The notes below the pieces were generated by a model that saw only the letters and a program-made list of their open reading frames with translations, did not search any database and was not told where the DNA came from. This document shows positions 11,036 to 24,049 of a stretch of 64,000 nucleotides of DNA, one piece after another. Every line of letters starts with the position of its first letter. Position 1 is the stretch's first letter. Position numbers and translations under genes: made by a program. This DNA is from Ophiura sarsii. Lineage: Eukaryota > Echinodermata > Ophiuroidea > Amphilepidida > Ophiuridae. The stretch spans positions 8,525,105 to 8,589,104 of the forward strand of contig CM069449.1 of assembly GCA_035610835.1 (NCBI GenBank), written 5' to 3'.

Positions 11036-12189
11036 TATTCCTTTAGCTTACCGGAATACCGCTAACGGTCGAATTTTTCATGTTCATGCCACGGTGATGC
11101 CTTGTTAAATCGTTAGCATTGTAGTCACTTTATGAGTTTTCTTTATACGTGTAATCTTCAGAATCAGCTTATTGAGAACCTTGGAATCCCTTTATTTAGT
11201 CCTGTATATTGACAATCTCACAATTCTTATGAAAAATAATATATGAGTTTTGCAGTGTTTAAGTTTTCACTGCATCTCCAGATTAACCAGTATTAATGAG
11301 AAATTAATAATAATGAGAAATGTGTATAGCAAATAAAGCCTCTGTGCGCTTGACAACAATAAAAGAGTACATGGAAATAAATAAAAGGTCAATTAAAAAA
11401 GAAGTAGTTTCTCGTCCCCTCACGTATATTTGATATCACAAGAAACCCCATATATTTCTCATTATTTCTGTAAAATGTTTGGCGCAAGATATGTTCCATT
11501 TAGACGTTATAGGCCAAAATGCAGTAAATTACTGCCAAAGGTGGTTAACCACCTACGCCACCCGGCCATTTTCTATATTACTCAATGGGCAAATTTCATG
11601 CCACCTTGTGCTTCTAAATTAATAAGAACCATTATGCAACTCAATTATGTTAAGGATGACCCTTCATGTAGAATAGAAGTTGAAAATCGGTCCAGCAATC
11701 GGAACACCAACCATTAACCAATCCCACACATTAAAATAAAAAGATATTACAAAGGCCTCGCCCTCTTCAAGTGACGCAACCAATCAGGCAATACCATCCT
11801 GGTAATGACGATTTCGCATTGTTTATAAAAAAAAGTGCCCTCATCCGCCTTTTTCCAAAAGTTAGAACGAGATACTAGTTTTTATTTTTATTTCGCCCAA
11901 TGAAGGTATAGGCCTAACAAATGTCAATAATGTATTTTTTTTTAAAAACAAGATAAAACTACGAGCAGCGCAGTAACAAGAATAACAGTCGTTAAAATAC
12001 AGATGCGTCTTAGAGTCGTCCGTTATCAGGTAAGGAAACACATACAACTTCTTAATGAGAATAAAATATAATGATAACAATTGTAAACGACTTCGGTTTT
12101 CGTGTTTCCAAGTTTGTTTCTAATTGGACTTGGTTTCAATCGGTCTAGTATTTTTGAATGTTTTCGGTTTATTTTACAACTTGATCATA
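11036..12189. other. intronic spacer
   Basis: No gene recognised. A 95-codon open frame at 11430-11717 has no recognisable motif and was not called. Confidence 0.35.
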
Positions 12190-12390
12190 ATTGACTTTTG
12201 ACCTCATTGTCATATTGATGGCCTATGTACGATCCAAGTTTGATATAAAATTGGATGGATTGAGCATGATACACAAATATATTGGTCGATCTGTATATGA
12301 GTTTTAAACAATACCTTTTTAAACTCATAGCGAGACCAATATATTTGTGTATCATGCGAAAAAATCCATCCAATTTTATCATTATTATGT
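12190..12390. repeat. hairpin-forming MITE-like repeat
   Basis: It contains ATGATACACAAATATATTGG and, about 60 bp on, the inverse CCAATATATTTGTGTATCAT. It ends ATCCAATTTTATCATTATTATG. The same ending and hairpin layout occur at 37210-37380. Shorter pieces of the left part recur near 12890-13010 and 13800-13880. Confidence 0.7.
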
Positions 12391-14039
12391 TTTGAGAATC
12401 TGATTTGACAAACAAAAAAATTGACAAACAAATAAATATATATTATATAAAAAATCAAAAAAATCACCATTATTGTAAAATCAATTTCTTTTGGAAAATA
12501 CAAAATATGTTTGTTTTTTTCTTCATTAAAATTCTCAACAACAAAAATTTAAAAAATCCCAAACATTTCTCAAAAAATTGCCAAAAAAGGTTAAACAAAA
12601 ATACCAAAGATATTCTCCAAAACATATTTCACAAATTAAAAAAGACAACAATAAAAAGTCTCTACTGCATTTTGTGACTGCTACACATACAATCGGCATA
12701 TTAATACACGCTCAAATCCAAGTGTTTTCGTGCGGTGTAAGCTCCAATGTGTTAAAGAGACCGCCAAGTGTTAAAAATATTAGTCGACCAATATCGCTCC
12801 AGTGCAGAATAATAGGTTTTTTCAAATGCATTGAAAGAATAGGACGGAAGATTCTCAATGCATAATAAAGGTTGCAATTGGTTTTGCCTCAGATGAACTT
12901 TGACCTTGATATCTGACTTTGGACTTCATTGACATATGAATGTTCCTACGTTGCGTGTATGATCCAAGTTTGATATAACATTGGATGGATTGATCATGAT
13001 ACACAAAGATATTTTTTAACTGAACATTTGCATAACTTTGCCTGCAAACAGTTGTTGTCAAATGCCCGCGTATTTTCGATAAAGATATGTATTCTTATTC
13101 AGATAAACTAATAAAGGTATTCAGGTGGTCTCATAGCCAGAAATTCTTAAAGTAACGTTTATAATACGTGTATTGGTTAATATAACTGTTTTTCCATTTA
13201 ATTAGGACAAATGGTTTTGTACCTAGGTTTATATAAAAAATATGATTGAATTTCTCGCAAAAGAATACGTAGAACTGTTATTTTTATTTTAATGTTTCCT
13301 TTGTTCCACGTGCAGAATAAAAATGGATTTTATTTTTTTAAAGAATAATAACAAGTATCCACTAAATTATGAATAGGTAAAATGACAAACATAATATTTG
13401 TCTTTCAAAACCTGTATACGGTCGATGATGGTCGATTTGTTTTTATTGTGGTGACCGCTTCCAAAGGGATAACACATTTCAAGCTGTTGGATTAAGTATT
13501 TGGTTTTCGTGATTGTAAAGCTACATGATCAGCCATATTCATAAAACCACACTATCATGAATAGCATTTGATTATGGAGCGCAAATAATAACATCTATAA
13601 AAGTACCGCTGTTTCATCAATGGTCAAAATGGGTTCCTCTAACGCCCAGTGGACGAGGTCCAAAATCGAAACCGACACGCCAGAGTTTATGAATCTACTA
13701 TAGTTGATGCAATCTGATTCTGATGATTCACCAGTGGCAGCGAAATTACAGCGCTTTGAACAATTTGGAAAAGGCGCTATATAAATCCAGATTATTATTA
13801 TCGTTATGACCTTTGACCTTGATATGTGACTTCATTGACATATGAAGGTTCTCTGTTGCATCTTTGTACCAAGTAAGATCACTGTTGGACTTTGAATGAA
13901 AAGTAATGGAGAAAGAAAACCAAAAAGTGATACTAAGAGTGTAACACACAGACCCAAGAAGGATGCAACCATAAGGTCTCTCCTACGCGACGGACGACTT
14001 AAACTAAAAATGGCAAGTGATAGTATTGAGAGATACAAA
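12391..14039. other. AT-rich intronic spacer with repeat fragments
   Basis: Mostly A/T-rich sequence. The segments at 12890-13010 and 13800-13880 share GACCTTGATATxTGAC and CATTGACATATGAAxGTTC with the 12.2-kb hairpin repeat. No gene was seen. Confidence 0.45.
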
Positions 14040-14424
14040 TGTATTCATACACTATTATAGTTTAATCAGTTCCAAATTGTCGAGAAATATTCGGTTTTTA
14101 TATATCCGCGGGCAAAAGTAATCTAAGCGTATAAGCGTGATATGGGCATACGCAAGCGTCAATCATACAATGACACTGCGTCATTGAGCGCCATATTGCG
14201 CCATGACAGCGATTTGCGCGCGACGCTCTTCTAAATTCATTCGTTGCTGCAACAGGTTTCGCCAATTTGGAACTGACTGAACTATAGCAGAGTCGCACCA
14301 ATCAGCAAGCAAAAAACTAATGCACTCCGCTTACGCGCAGTTCAATGTGCGCACCACGCGCTTCGCCAATTATCACTGCGGGTGTTAGCAAACTTGTTAA
14401 CATGTTTTTATTCGTTATTACATA
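14040..14424. repeat. left part of interrupted foldback repeat copy
   Basis: It matches 10563-10785 from GTATTCATACACT through CACTGCGGGTGTTAGCAAAC to TTACATA. It is then cut by the TA-flanked element at 14425-19191. The repeat resumes for only a few bases (19192-19205) and again after 24049. Confidence 0.75.
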
Positions 14425-14616
14425 CACTACCGCCCAGAAGTGATGGCGCAGTGATCATATCCTAGAAAATCCATCTTCTATGAACATAGTATTGAATAAT
14501 TTCACAAGTAACGATGTTGTATGTGTTCATATAATATAGTTCTTCTTCATAAATTCATGTTTGTTGCATGTTACGATCACCACATTTCATGCAAAACTCA
14601 ATAAATCGAGACAAGT

Positions 14617-15868
14617 CAAAATCTACACAGTAAAATCCCATAGACATTTGCCTCATTAATATTCATGAGCTCATTACCACTAGTATTGCGCTATGGGAAC
14701 ATTCTCTCTCATCTACACCTCTGAAAAATTGAGTTTTTTAATAATTAATTGTTATATTCATAATTGTAATTTCCTATACAATGATGCGCAGTCCTTATAA
14801 ATCCCTAAAACATGGTAATTTTCTGAGGAGGTAATTTGAATTGTCAAGAAAAACCTGACATTTAAAAGACAATTTCAATATTTTGGTTTACAATTCAGTG
14901 ATCCAATACACGACAGAGAACCTCGCAGTTTGTCTGTATCTCGCACGAGGCAGCACAGGACCCATGGCAGGTTTTAAAATTACAGCGCCAATGATATGCA
15001 TTCCATAATACAATGAATATGTAATGTACAATTTTGCGAAGGTCAGTCGATATCTTTTCCATCAGTTGCGCTCCTGTTATTGGAGCAACATAGCCCAACA
15101 GCCTATACCACCATACTAGGCAATCGAACTTACTGCCAGATGTGTTTTAATTGGGCGATATCTCTATCTTTCACATGATTGTAACGGTCAACTCCATTCA
15201 TAAAAGAATGCGCTAAAAGGGTGATCGATTCTAGTCTAACAAAATCTACACAGTAAAATCCCATAGACATTTGCCTCATTAATATTCATGAGCTCATTAC
15301 CTCTAGTATTGCGCTATGGGAACATTCTCTCTCATCTACACCTTCTCTGAAAAATTGAGTTTTTTAATAATTAATTGTTATATTCATAATTGTAATTTCC
15401 TATACAATGATGCGCAGTCCTTATAAATCCCTAAAACATGGTAATTTTCTGAGGAGGTAATTTGAATTGTCAAGAAAAACCTGACATTTAAAAGACAATT
15501 TCAATATTTTGGTTTACAATTCAGTGATCCAATACACGACAGAGAACCTCGCAGTTTTTCTGTATCTCGCACGAGGCAGCACAGGACCCATGGCAGGTTT
15601 TAAAATTACCGCGCCAATGATATGCATTCCATAATACAATGAATATGTAATGTACAATTTTGCGAAGGTCAGTCGATATCTTTTCCATCAGTTGCGCTCC
15701 TGTTATTGGAGCAACATAGCCCAACAGCCTATACCACCATACTAGGCAATCGAACTTACTGCCAGATGTGTTTTAATTGGGCGATATCTCTATCTTTCAC
15801 ATGATTGTAACGGTCAACTCCATTCATAAAAGAATGCGCTAAAAGGGTGATCGATTCTAGTCTAACAA
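14617..15868. repeat. recent tandem duplication, 626-bp unit
   Basis: Two adjacent copies begin at AAATCTACACAGTAAAATCC (about 14617 and 15241) and end GGGTGATCGATTCTAGTCTA. They differ at only a handful of positions in a line-by-line reading, including a short insertion. The duplicated short reading frames at 14895-15098 and 15521-15724 are a consequence of this and not genes. Confidence 0.9.
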
Positions 15869-16141
15869 AGGATTCGAACAAGTCCATTCAAAATAATGTA
15901 TGTTGGATCACGCGGTAACTAAACTTATATTGTGTGATTAATATTTTCTAATAGCGTAGGTGGTCAGAAGTCACAAACTGGTCCAAAAAAAGTTTCACTT
16001 CTAATAATGTTGAGAAATGCACCAATTCTGATTAAACGGAACAAAACTTAAGTTTTACATACTTAATGACCCACAAACTATATATTGTTGGAAAGCTTAA
16101 GATTCAAGGTTTTTTATTTTGCAAAAAAGAATCAAATTATA

Positions 16142-16500
16142 CAGGGTGTGTACAATTTTTACAGGGTGGAACATAACAAATTTGATCGTTTTTGCTCCTC
16201 ACAAAATAGTTTGATAGTTTGTACAATTAGGGTTTAGCTGAAAATAGTCACCAAAATCAGAACAACCGCAGAAGGTGCTACCAAATTTGCTAAGAATCAT
16301 TTGCCCAAAATGTACACAGGAAAAGTACAGGGTGTCTAAAATTATGATGAAATAATGCATAAAATTAATGTTTGTATATAATATTCTATGAATTTAGTTA
16401 GCATGGACCATTTAATTTAAAAGAAAATGATTATCAAAATGAACTACATGAATATCGTTAAAGTTCCTTTTATTTTGAATACAGGGTGGTCCAAAATAGG
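16142..16500. repeat. three mariner-like CAGGGTG terminus motifs
   Basis: ACAGGGTGTGTACAATTTTT and ACAGGGTGGAACATA (16141-16172), TACAGGGTGTCTAAAATTAT (about 16327) and TACAGGGTGGTCCAAAATAG (about 16483) resemble the left ends of mariner-type elements. They lie in one orientation, with no matching right end seen nearby. Surrounding sequence is AT-rich and non-coding. Confidence 0.4.
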
Positions 16501-17381
16501 TCTAAATAGCAATTTTTTCATAAATCTATGAACAATTCTGTGAAGAAACACTTCTGGCTTTTTTAGTTAAATGTTTTACTACCCAGGGTAGAAAAGGACT
16601 GAAGAGTCACACAAATGAAATAGAGAGACTGCGATTTGGCCATTGTTTAATCAATAAAATGAATAAAACTGTGTATTTTTTACATTTAAACACTCCCTGA
16701 ATTGAACATCATATTCTAGTAGAGAATGTCTAGATAACAATTCAATATTAGTATTCATAGTAGCAGGCACATGTTATTAACACATATGAGAAGTTTGAAA
16801 ACTTTCCTATGTATACTTTTAAAATGGCATCAATTTCAAAAGTTCTAGTTTTCCGCTATTTTGTGTACAAACCTATGGGCTCCTCGTCCACCGGCTCCTC
16901 GTCCACCGCTCCCACCCTTGACTCACTCGACGTTTAGATTGATAACTTTACTGTTGCTAAACATGTGGCTTTAATTCTTTTTTTATTCGGTAGCTGGATA
17001 AATTGTCTTTAATATGATACCAAAAATGTTATGTTTTTTTGACAACTTCTATTTAAAATAGAGACACGTATCACGATTTTAAGGATTTTTTGAAACGATC
17101 CCACCTTATTTGATATACCTATTAGTGACCTGTGACCAGGTCAGACTTGGCTAGTCTCAACATTCCCTAAACGGACCTGACAAGCCGTCTCGCTAGGGGG
17201 TGTCACAACTTTGAGCATTTTTCTAACTCAAAAATGGGAAGATTACAATTTAACCAGCCATTTTCACCAAGATGAGCTCAATACTGTATACAAAATGTAT
17301 GGTGTGTTTTGTGTTCACTTCATGTCCACTTTATAACCCATGTTCTATGCACACATTGCAATATGACAGAATACCCCTGTA

Positions 17382-18715
17382 TTTTATTTATTTATTTATT
17401 TGAACATACACTTTTACAACAGTGGCACTCGTCTACCCGACGGTGCGTTCATAATATATACATACAATAGTAGAAAAGAAGAAAAAAAGAGCACGAATAA
17501 TTATTATATAGTCTTGTATACAATATAGTCTCAATAGACTCACTTTGAGTTCATGATATTACATCTAACTGCCCACGCACGTTTAAGGTATGATTTGCAG
17601 AATTGGTCAAAGATAGCATATGCATTACGGCATCTTTGGTGTGTCTGTAGGCGTGGTGATATTTATTGAACAACCGAGCATTATATACAATTTTGAGTCC
17701 AGATTACTGATAATGAATTCCAGCCAAACATTGTTGCATAGGTTATCTTCTACTTTGAGATATTTCTCGACCCTTATCTCATTCAGTGATCTACATGTAA
17801 ATAAGAAGTGTCTTAAGTCTTCCACTGAATCATCATTACAAAGCATACATTTACCATCCTTATTATTTGAAGACCATTTGCGAATTCTATGTTCCAATGG
17901 AAGCGTGTTTGATCGCGCTTTGAATTTTAGACTACAACCAAAGAAATCAGTTTTGTCTAAAAGATAATCTGCCAATTGAACGGGTTTTTTAAACTGCAAA
18001 TAGTCGTTAAGTGAAGATTTTTCCCTAACAGTGTTACTCCATACATTATGACAGACAATCTTATTAATGCGCTTAAATGTGTTAACCCAGCGGGGGCGTC
18101 ATATATAATGTATTCCATATCGCACCTTTTAAGCGTATCTCTAATCGACGACAACCATTTGTACCTGATATGGTCCATGTCGCAGTTTAGATTCATTAGA
18201 GCGTTTAACATAAGTTTTGGCCAACGGTGCATCTCTAGAGTAGAGAGTCGTGCAAGATACTTAATTCTATGGACATCTTGCAGGGAGGCGATGGGGTTCC
18301 ACCCCAAGTCGCCATAGAGGGCTACGCCCGGAGTGTTACGGGGTGCCTTCAAGATATATCTTGCCATTTGTAGCTGCAAGTTCTCTACTTTATTGCTATC
18401 AGCCTTGCTACCACAGGTCCATACTGAGCATGCATAGTTAATAGAGGGAAGCGCTAAGGATTTCCAAAGAGTGTTACCATAGTGAATCCTATTGAAATTA
18501 TCATGACTATCAACAATCGATTTAATATACGCGATCAACCTGTTGCCTTTCTTAACAACTTCATTGACATGAGTGTGATCTGACAAATTTCTTGATATGT
18601 GGACCCCTAAGTATTTATAGTGATCGCACTCGGAAATCGATAGCTGTGAAATTGTAATTGCTGCTGCCAGTTTTAGTTCGAGAATTTTGCTGGTTCCCAG
18701 TACGCCACAGGTATC
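17382..18715 (-). mobile_element. 5'-truncated LINE fragment
   Basis: On the minus strand the fragment ends with an AAAT microsatellite tail (17382-17401) after TATGTTC. It carries the region between the RT thumb and the C-terminal zinc-binding motif. The 5' end is lost near 18715. It lies within the Tc1-like element and so inserted after it. Confidence 0.8.
17625..18712 (-). pseudogene. LINE ORF2 C-terminal region, frameshifted
   Basis: One frame, from about 18712 to 17957, encodes HYKYLGVHISRNLSDHTHV followed by LPSINYACSVW, LQLQMARYIL and GDLGWNPI. These are typical of the post-RT region of CR1/I-like LINE proteins. It is continued in a different frame (17999-17625) by CMLCNDDSVEDLRHFLFTC, a Cys-Cys-His-Cys cluster. 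The overlap at 17957-17999 marks a frameshift near a GTTTTTTAAAC-type run. No catalytic motifs remain. The exact clade is uncertain. Confidence 0.8.
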
Positions 18716-21267
18716 ATTCTACAACCAAAACTTTAATGAAGTTTTGTCTCGAAATATCAGCTTTTTGGGAAAATTCCAGTAACCTTGTCAAAACACGAAC
18801 CATGTTTTAGGTATTAATGAGCATTACAGATCCCCGTCATAATAATATTACGTGGTTGCATTTTGTAAAATAATGTAAAAATAATGATTTGTCGGAGATG
18901 ATTTTCGCATGCAAGGATATCCCATAGCGCTATTACAGCGATAATGAGCTCATGAATATTAATGAGGCGAGAATTAAATGGGATTTCCCCATAGAGAAAA
19001 TAGCGACCTTGGAAAGATATTTATTGTGACAAATGTGTAGGCTACAAAGTCAAGGAAAGATGAATTTATGAATGACAAGATATCCAGGCACCTATATAAA
19101 TAGGATTTGACCGTGATATGGGTACATTTACAAGACTGTTTGTAGAATAAGTTCTCCCGATGGTGTGCGCCATCACTTCTGGGCGGAAGTGTATATCAAC
19201 ATTATGGGCATACATCACTAATTCGGCTCCCACAGACTTTACCTGCTTTGTAGGCTGTGTTCAAATCGCTGTAACCTGAGTTAGCTCGCGATTTTTTCTC
19301 TGAAATTTTGATGTTTTAACACAAACGGTATTTTATAACATATCTGAAACTCAACCCCGGGTCATCAGGTGGATTTTTAGCTAGAAGCCGGCACGTCAGA
19401 GTGTACTGATTTTGTTACTTATAAATCGGCTTTTACCCGTGCATGCAACGTGTGTGTAAATCGGTCCGTAAAATTATGTTTCAGTTAAAATCACGTATTT
19501 TCTTTTTGAAACATTAAATATACATTCTTAGGAATACGCAGAACACAAAGTTGACACAAAAACAATAATGACTAGTTTCATTTGCTACCATTCTTTCCGT
19601 CAAATAGGAACTATTATCGTACTCAACTTTGCCGGAAGTGCCGCGTATTATCGAATTAGTGGTGTACGCCCTTGAAGAGCACTTTTTTTTCAAAAGTCAT
19701 ATCAATCATATACCATTGTTTTCAGTATTAAATTTTAAGTTTAAATGCCAAATCTTATAGAATTCTGAAATATAGTTTTAGAGATGTAGTCATTTGAAGC
19801 GGCGTATCGCCATGCGTAAATTTGTATTTTGCGCGTGTTTTTTTAAAACTCTCCACGCGTGGAAATATGCATATGAAGTGCTATCTCCAGTAGATAGCAT
19901 GCCCGTGCATCGGCAAGTTTTGTGATTATTACTGTATGAATGTCATGGAAACAGTTCGAAAAATGAACAATATGAGAATATAAACCCATTTTGCCCAAAA
20001 GCTAAGCATTTTATGTGATTAATGACATACTGTGGACATAATGCAATTCATCAAATCTAGAAAAGTTTAGACATTCCGCTCCCTCACTCTTTGAGTAGTC
20101 ATCAAACGGTTGCGGACATCATCAATTGACATTTACTAGATTTGTTGAATACCATGATGATAAGACACCGTTTGATTGAAAAGTTAAAGGAACGTTTTAT
20201 CTTATGGACCTCTACCCCGTTGTCTGAGTGGGAAGGCATACCAAGGATACCCCCCCCCCCCCTCACCCGTATTTCAAATAATGTCACATTTTCTTACTAA
20301 AAGGCGGGGTTTTAAACTGCAAAAATGTAAATATTAAGATTTTGTTGATACCAAAACATTGTTTTAAGTATATTTTGTTTTTCTGCATCCAACTTCTGTT
20401 TATGTTGGTCCGTTGTCTATCCCACAAGTAAAATGCAAAAACAATCATAAAAAAATTAAAGAAACTCGGGTCACACGAGTTATTTGAAGTAGGCCTACTG
20501 CCGTTATTTTCGAGTTTTTTGGCTACAAAAACCGCCCAATACTGCGTGGATTTTACTGGTATTCGTTAATTTTCAACGGATTGAACATACACATTCACTC
20601 TGCATGCTCGGAGCCTCGAACCACCGGGAATTAGTGATGTGTACCTTTAAGGGCGTACATCACTCATTCGGCTCCCATAGACTTTACATGCTTTGGAGGC
20701 TGTGTTCAAATCGCTGTAACATGAGTTAGCTCGCGAATTTTTCTCTGAAATTTTGATATGTTTTAACACAAACGGTATTTTATAACATATCTGAAACTCA
20801 ACCCCGGGTCATCAGGTGGATTTTTAGCTAGAAGCCGGCACGTGAGAGTCACAAGCCTTAGAGCAGGGACATTATCAAGAGCGCCATCGCTTGATGGCTA
20901 GTTTATCTAGTCTCAATTTATTTTTGATTGACAGGTAACATCTTTTGTTCCTCTCAAGTGATTGTCCTAGACAAAAGTCACACGAGTCGATGTACATACC
21001 CGAGTCATCAGGTACCCATCGTTTAAACCCCCATGATGCAACGATAGACTGTGGCTGTTAATCGACACATTGAAGTGTGTACGAACGAAATAGATGTCCT
21101 TAATTGTTAAGTGTCGTTTAAATCAAAATTAGATTCTTTAAGTGCAACAGCTTTTTAAATGCTTTTAGGCGAAAACTCTGTGTTAAAAACGCTTAAAATA
21201 GGAAATATAAAGCATTTTAAGCTCATGTTGAACTGTATAATGTTTTTTTCTTACTTGATTTACATCG

Positions 21268-21340
21268 AATAGATTTAGCTCAGCGGTAAGATGTCGGATT
21301 TGAAATCAGCGGGTTACGGGTTCGAATCCTATCACAGCAT
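21268..21340 (+). other. tRNA-like sequence
   Basis: TTTAGCTCAGCGGTAAGATG resembles an A box and GGGTTCGAATCCTAT is a strong B box. The anticodon and acceptor stems do not close well, so it is called tRNA-like (SINE head or pseudogene). Confidence 0.5.
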
Positions 21341-21959
21341 GTAGTTTTGTCAATGTTATTTTATTTCGTATTTATCGAGATTTTTTATCCTGAGACAAGT
21401 ATACCTGTAAAGGGATAAGCGCCCATTCATACCATTCATGCGCAGTGATCCAGGTCTGATACTGCATAATTGCTTTTTACTATCGAAGTGATTATGTAAC
21501 TCCCTGGTAAATGGGTCACGCACCTTTATTAATGCTGCATGTAGCACATCCCATTGGTTTTATGTAGCGATCATTTCAATCAGTGTTCAGGACTTGTAAG
21601 CGTGATCCAATTGATATGGTAATACTTGGTTTACATTACACGTAACACTTCAATAGTAAATAGTGGCCAATCGATTATCATCATTCAATTTAATTTGTAT
21701 ATAGTACGACCTCGTTATTAGCGTCAGCGCGATATATTAATCCAGTCATTCAGTTTAGCGTCAGCGATATTGTAATCCAATGTCATTTCAAATAACCTGA
21801 ACACGCTTTTAGTATGGGCTGGCTACGACAGATTTTGAAATTATAATTAAAACAATGTATTATAAAATTGAAGTTAATAGTTTGTGTTTGCTTTAATACG
21901 AATTGAAACACCATGTGATCTTTTTATTTATGAAAAGATAAGTTTATGAGCTCGACCAC

Positions 21960-22280
21960 ATCGAAATATGTGTTAATAATTAATTAATTAATGGGTAAAT
22001 AAATAGATAAATAAATGAATATATTAATTCATTAATTAGGTAAGTTATTAAATCCTTAGACAAACAAATGAATAAATAAATATAATGTATAACATTAATG
22101 TTCAATTAATTGAAAATCAAATGAACACATAATTAATAAATAAACCCATCAAGATAGAAGAAAGTTTAAAAAGAAGAAAATCAATATGAATAAATGTCAA
22201 TTTAAAAATAAAAAAAATGTAAATAGATAATAATATTAAATAAATAAATAACGTAAAATAATATAAATAAATAACATTAA
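21960..22280. repeat. AT-rich AAATAAAT-type low-complexity block
   Basis: Interspersed TAATTAAT and AAATAAAT runs. Nothing coding. Confidence 0.7.
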
Positions 22281-22286
22281 GAACTT

Positions 22287-22355
22287 CAATCAAGATTGGA
22301 ACCTACGGCTTGTTGATTGAGAGTCTAAAGCTCTACCGACTGAGCTATTTCGAAC
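22287..22355 (-). other. tRNA-like sequence
   Basis: The minus strand has AATAGCTCAGTCGGTAGAGC (A box) and TAGGTTCCAATCTTG (a degenerate B box). The anticodon stem is not paired. Probably a SINE head. Confidence 0.5.
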
Positions 22356-22745
22356 CTCGTGATATCAATGTATTTTTACAATTTAATGTTTCGAATAACA
22401 CATTACATCAATTTATAGAAATTGCGTGTGGTACAAATTATGTATGCAGCTTCAATTTTCTTCAGTGGGCATTCTGTTAAGAAAACAAACTCCCTTGTAG
22501 TAGAAAATAAGTTGAAAATGGATGCCCCTCCCCGAGAACCAACATGCAAAATGAACATATTTAGATAATATTTGTGTACATATTTTATCAAAGTCACATC
22601 ATAGTTTATGTACCAAACTTTTTTTTAAACAGTAGATTTCATGCCGAATTACATTTCTGATAATAAATCATGAATATTTTCTGAGTTACAGGGCGATACG
22701 ATTCATAATTACTTCAAAATCATAAGTAAAATAAAGACAAAAAAG

Positions 22746-22824
22746 GTGATTCCAGTGAGATTCGAACTCACGCGCAAAAGTTTCCATTAGACCACCGCCT
22801 TAGACCACTCGGCCACAGTGACAG
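22746..22824 (-). pseudogene. degenerate tRNA-Ser/Leu-like sequence
   Basis: The minus strand has CTGTGGCCGAGTGGTCTAAG and GGCGGTGG, the conserved 5' half of class II tRNAs. GAGTTCGAATCTCA follows as T arm. The anticodon 3' half appears deleted and the acceptor ends pair poorly, so it is called a pseudogene or SINE head. Confidence 0.6.
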
Positions 22825-24049
22825 TTCCCGATTACAGTGGCAGAGAATTAACAAATACCAAATACTTATTTGAATGTCGTTATTTCCCAATGACCATAAA
22901 ATCTGTCCGAGCCGGGGATAGAATATTTTGAAACAACGTGTTATTGCACAAAGGCAACTGATTTTTCTTAATCCTTACAGTTGTAAGTTTGGGCTGATTT
23001 CCATTAAAATCCATAAAGGTCCCTTCCCGGTCAATCAATTGCACGAGAACATTATTAAATATATTATCCCAAAGCTCGCGGTAAACCAGACATAATGCAA
23101 TTCAAATGTTAATCAGTAAATCAAACAGAAAAGTTAATGTCTACTTCACGGAATTATAATCCCTAAATCGATAGCACTGTCAGACATCAATGACTTATCT
23201 CAATACTACATGCAGTATTCGTAACATTATCTCAATCAATAACATTGAATAGAGACTGGCCTTGCGTTACATTGCATCACGGTGTATTTTAATGAGCACC
23301 GACAACTCGGGTAGAAAGTGAATCAAAAGAAATCAATCATGGGTCATTCATCGATGTTACAGACCATTCAGTTTATTCTTGGGATTGACGCGGGATATTT
23401 GAAAGGAGAGTAAACTCGCATGACTATGAAATGGGCTTTTTACTTCTGGTAGTTTTGATGAACAAAGTTTAGTAATTCTAATATCACTACATTATACGTT
23501 GTATTACTTGGATTGTTTTCAAATGAGAATAAAATATAACTTGAGTATATAAGGAAGTACGGAATTCTAAAAATAAATATGATATGAACGTAATTCATTG
23601 AGAAAATAAGCTTTGAATCTTACCCGTACTTGTTTCATAGACTTTAAAACATCTTACCATCATGGAATAATAATTCCGTAATTGCTATTCCAATATTTTA
23701 TCTAACACTCCTATAGATAGTGATATCTGATGGGCTATTTCTCTAATATTTCAACATTTTGGAACATAATGATCATTTAAATATAGCGACGATAGACTAA
23801 ATCCCCTGTTATTATACTTAAATATTAAAATGAAGCAGACGAAGCAACGCCCTATAGCGTCACTAGGCGGCGTTGATATTGCAGTTTATATCCAGGAGGC
23901 GTGACCACAGTACCTTTCCGGTTCATGATTATTCACAAACACACTGTTTGAACGTCGAAGAGGGCGCTCGTAATAATGTCAAATTTTTACCTTGTGTAAG
24001 GCTTGTGGAGTGTACTGATTTTGTATTATCGAATTAGTGGTGTACGCCC

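Larger units (their letters stand above)
14425..19191. mobile_element. Tc1/mariner-like TIR element with nested insertions
   Basis: The ends are CACTACCGCCCAGAAG then TGATGGCGCA at left and the inverse at right (19164-19191), each bordered by TA (14423-14424, 19192-19193). The CACTxCCGCCCAGAAG terminus resembles Tc1-type ends. Subterminal inverted segments (CCTCATTAATATTCATGAGC) occur near 14.65 and 18.97 kb. No transposase was recognised. It holds a tandem duplication and a LINE fragment. The paralogous repeat at 10.56-11.03 kb provides the empty site. Confidence 0.7.
19206..24049. mobile_element. TIR element or composite, TTAT target duplication
   Basis: The left end GGGCATACATCACTAATTCG is matched inverted by CGAATTAGTGGTGTACGCCC at the right. 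TTAT flanks both sides (19202-19205, 24050-24053). The homologous repeat at 10.8 kb has a single TTAT. Inside there is another right-type end at about 19640-19671 and another left-type end at 20651. The 200 bp following each left end are near-identical. It may therefore be two related elements plus spacer. No transposase was recognised. Confidence 0.6.

Noticed and set aside
11430..11717. 95-codon frame
   Set aside because: No motif, no splice context and no similarity recognised.
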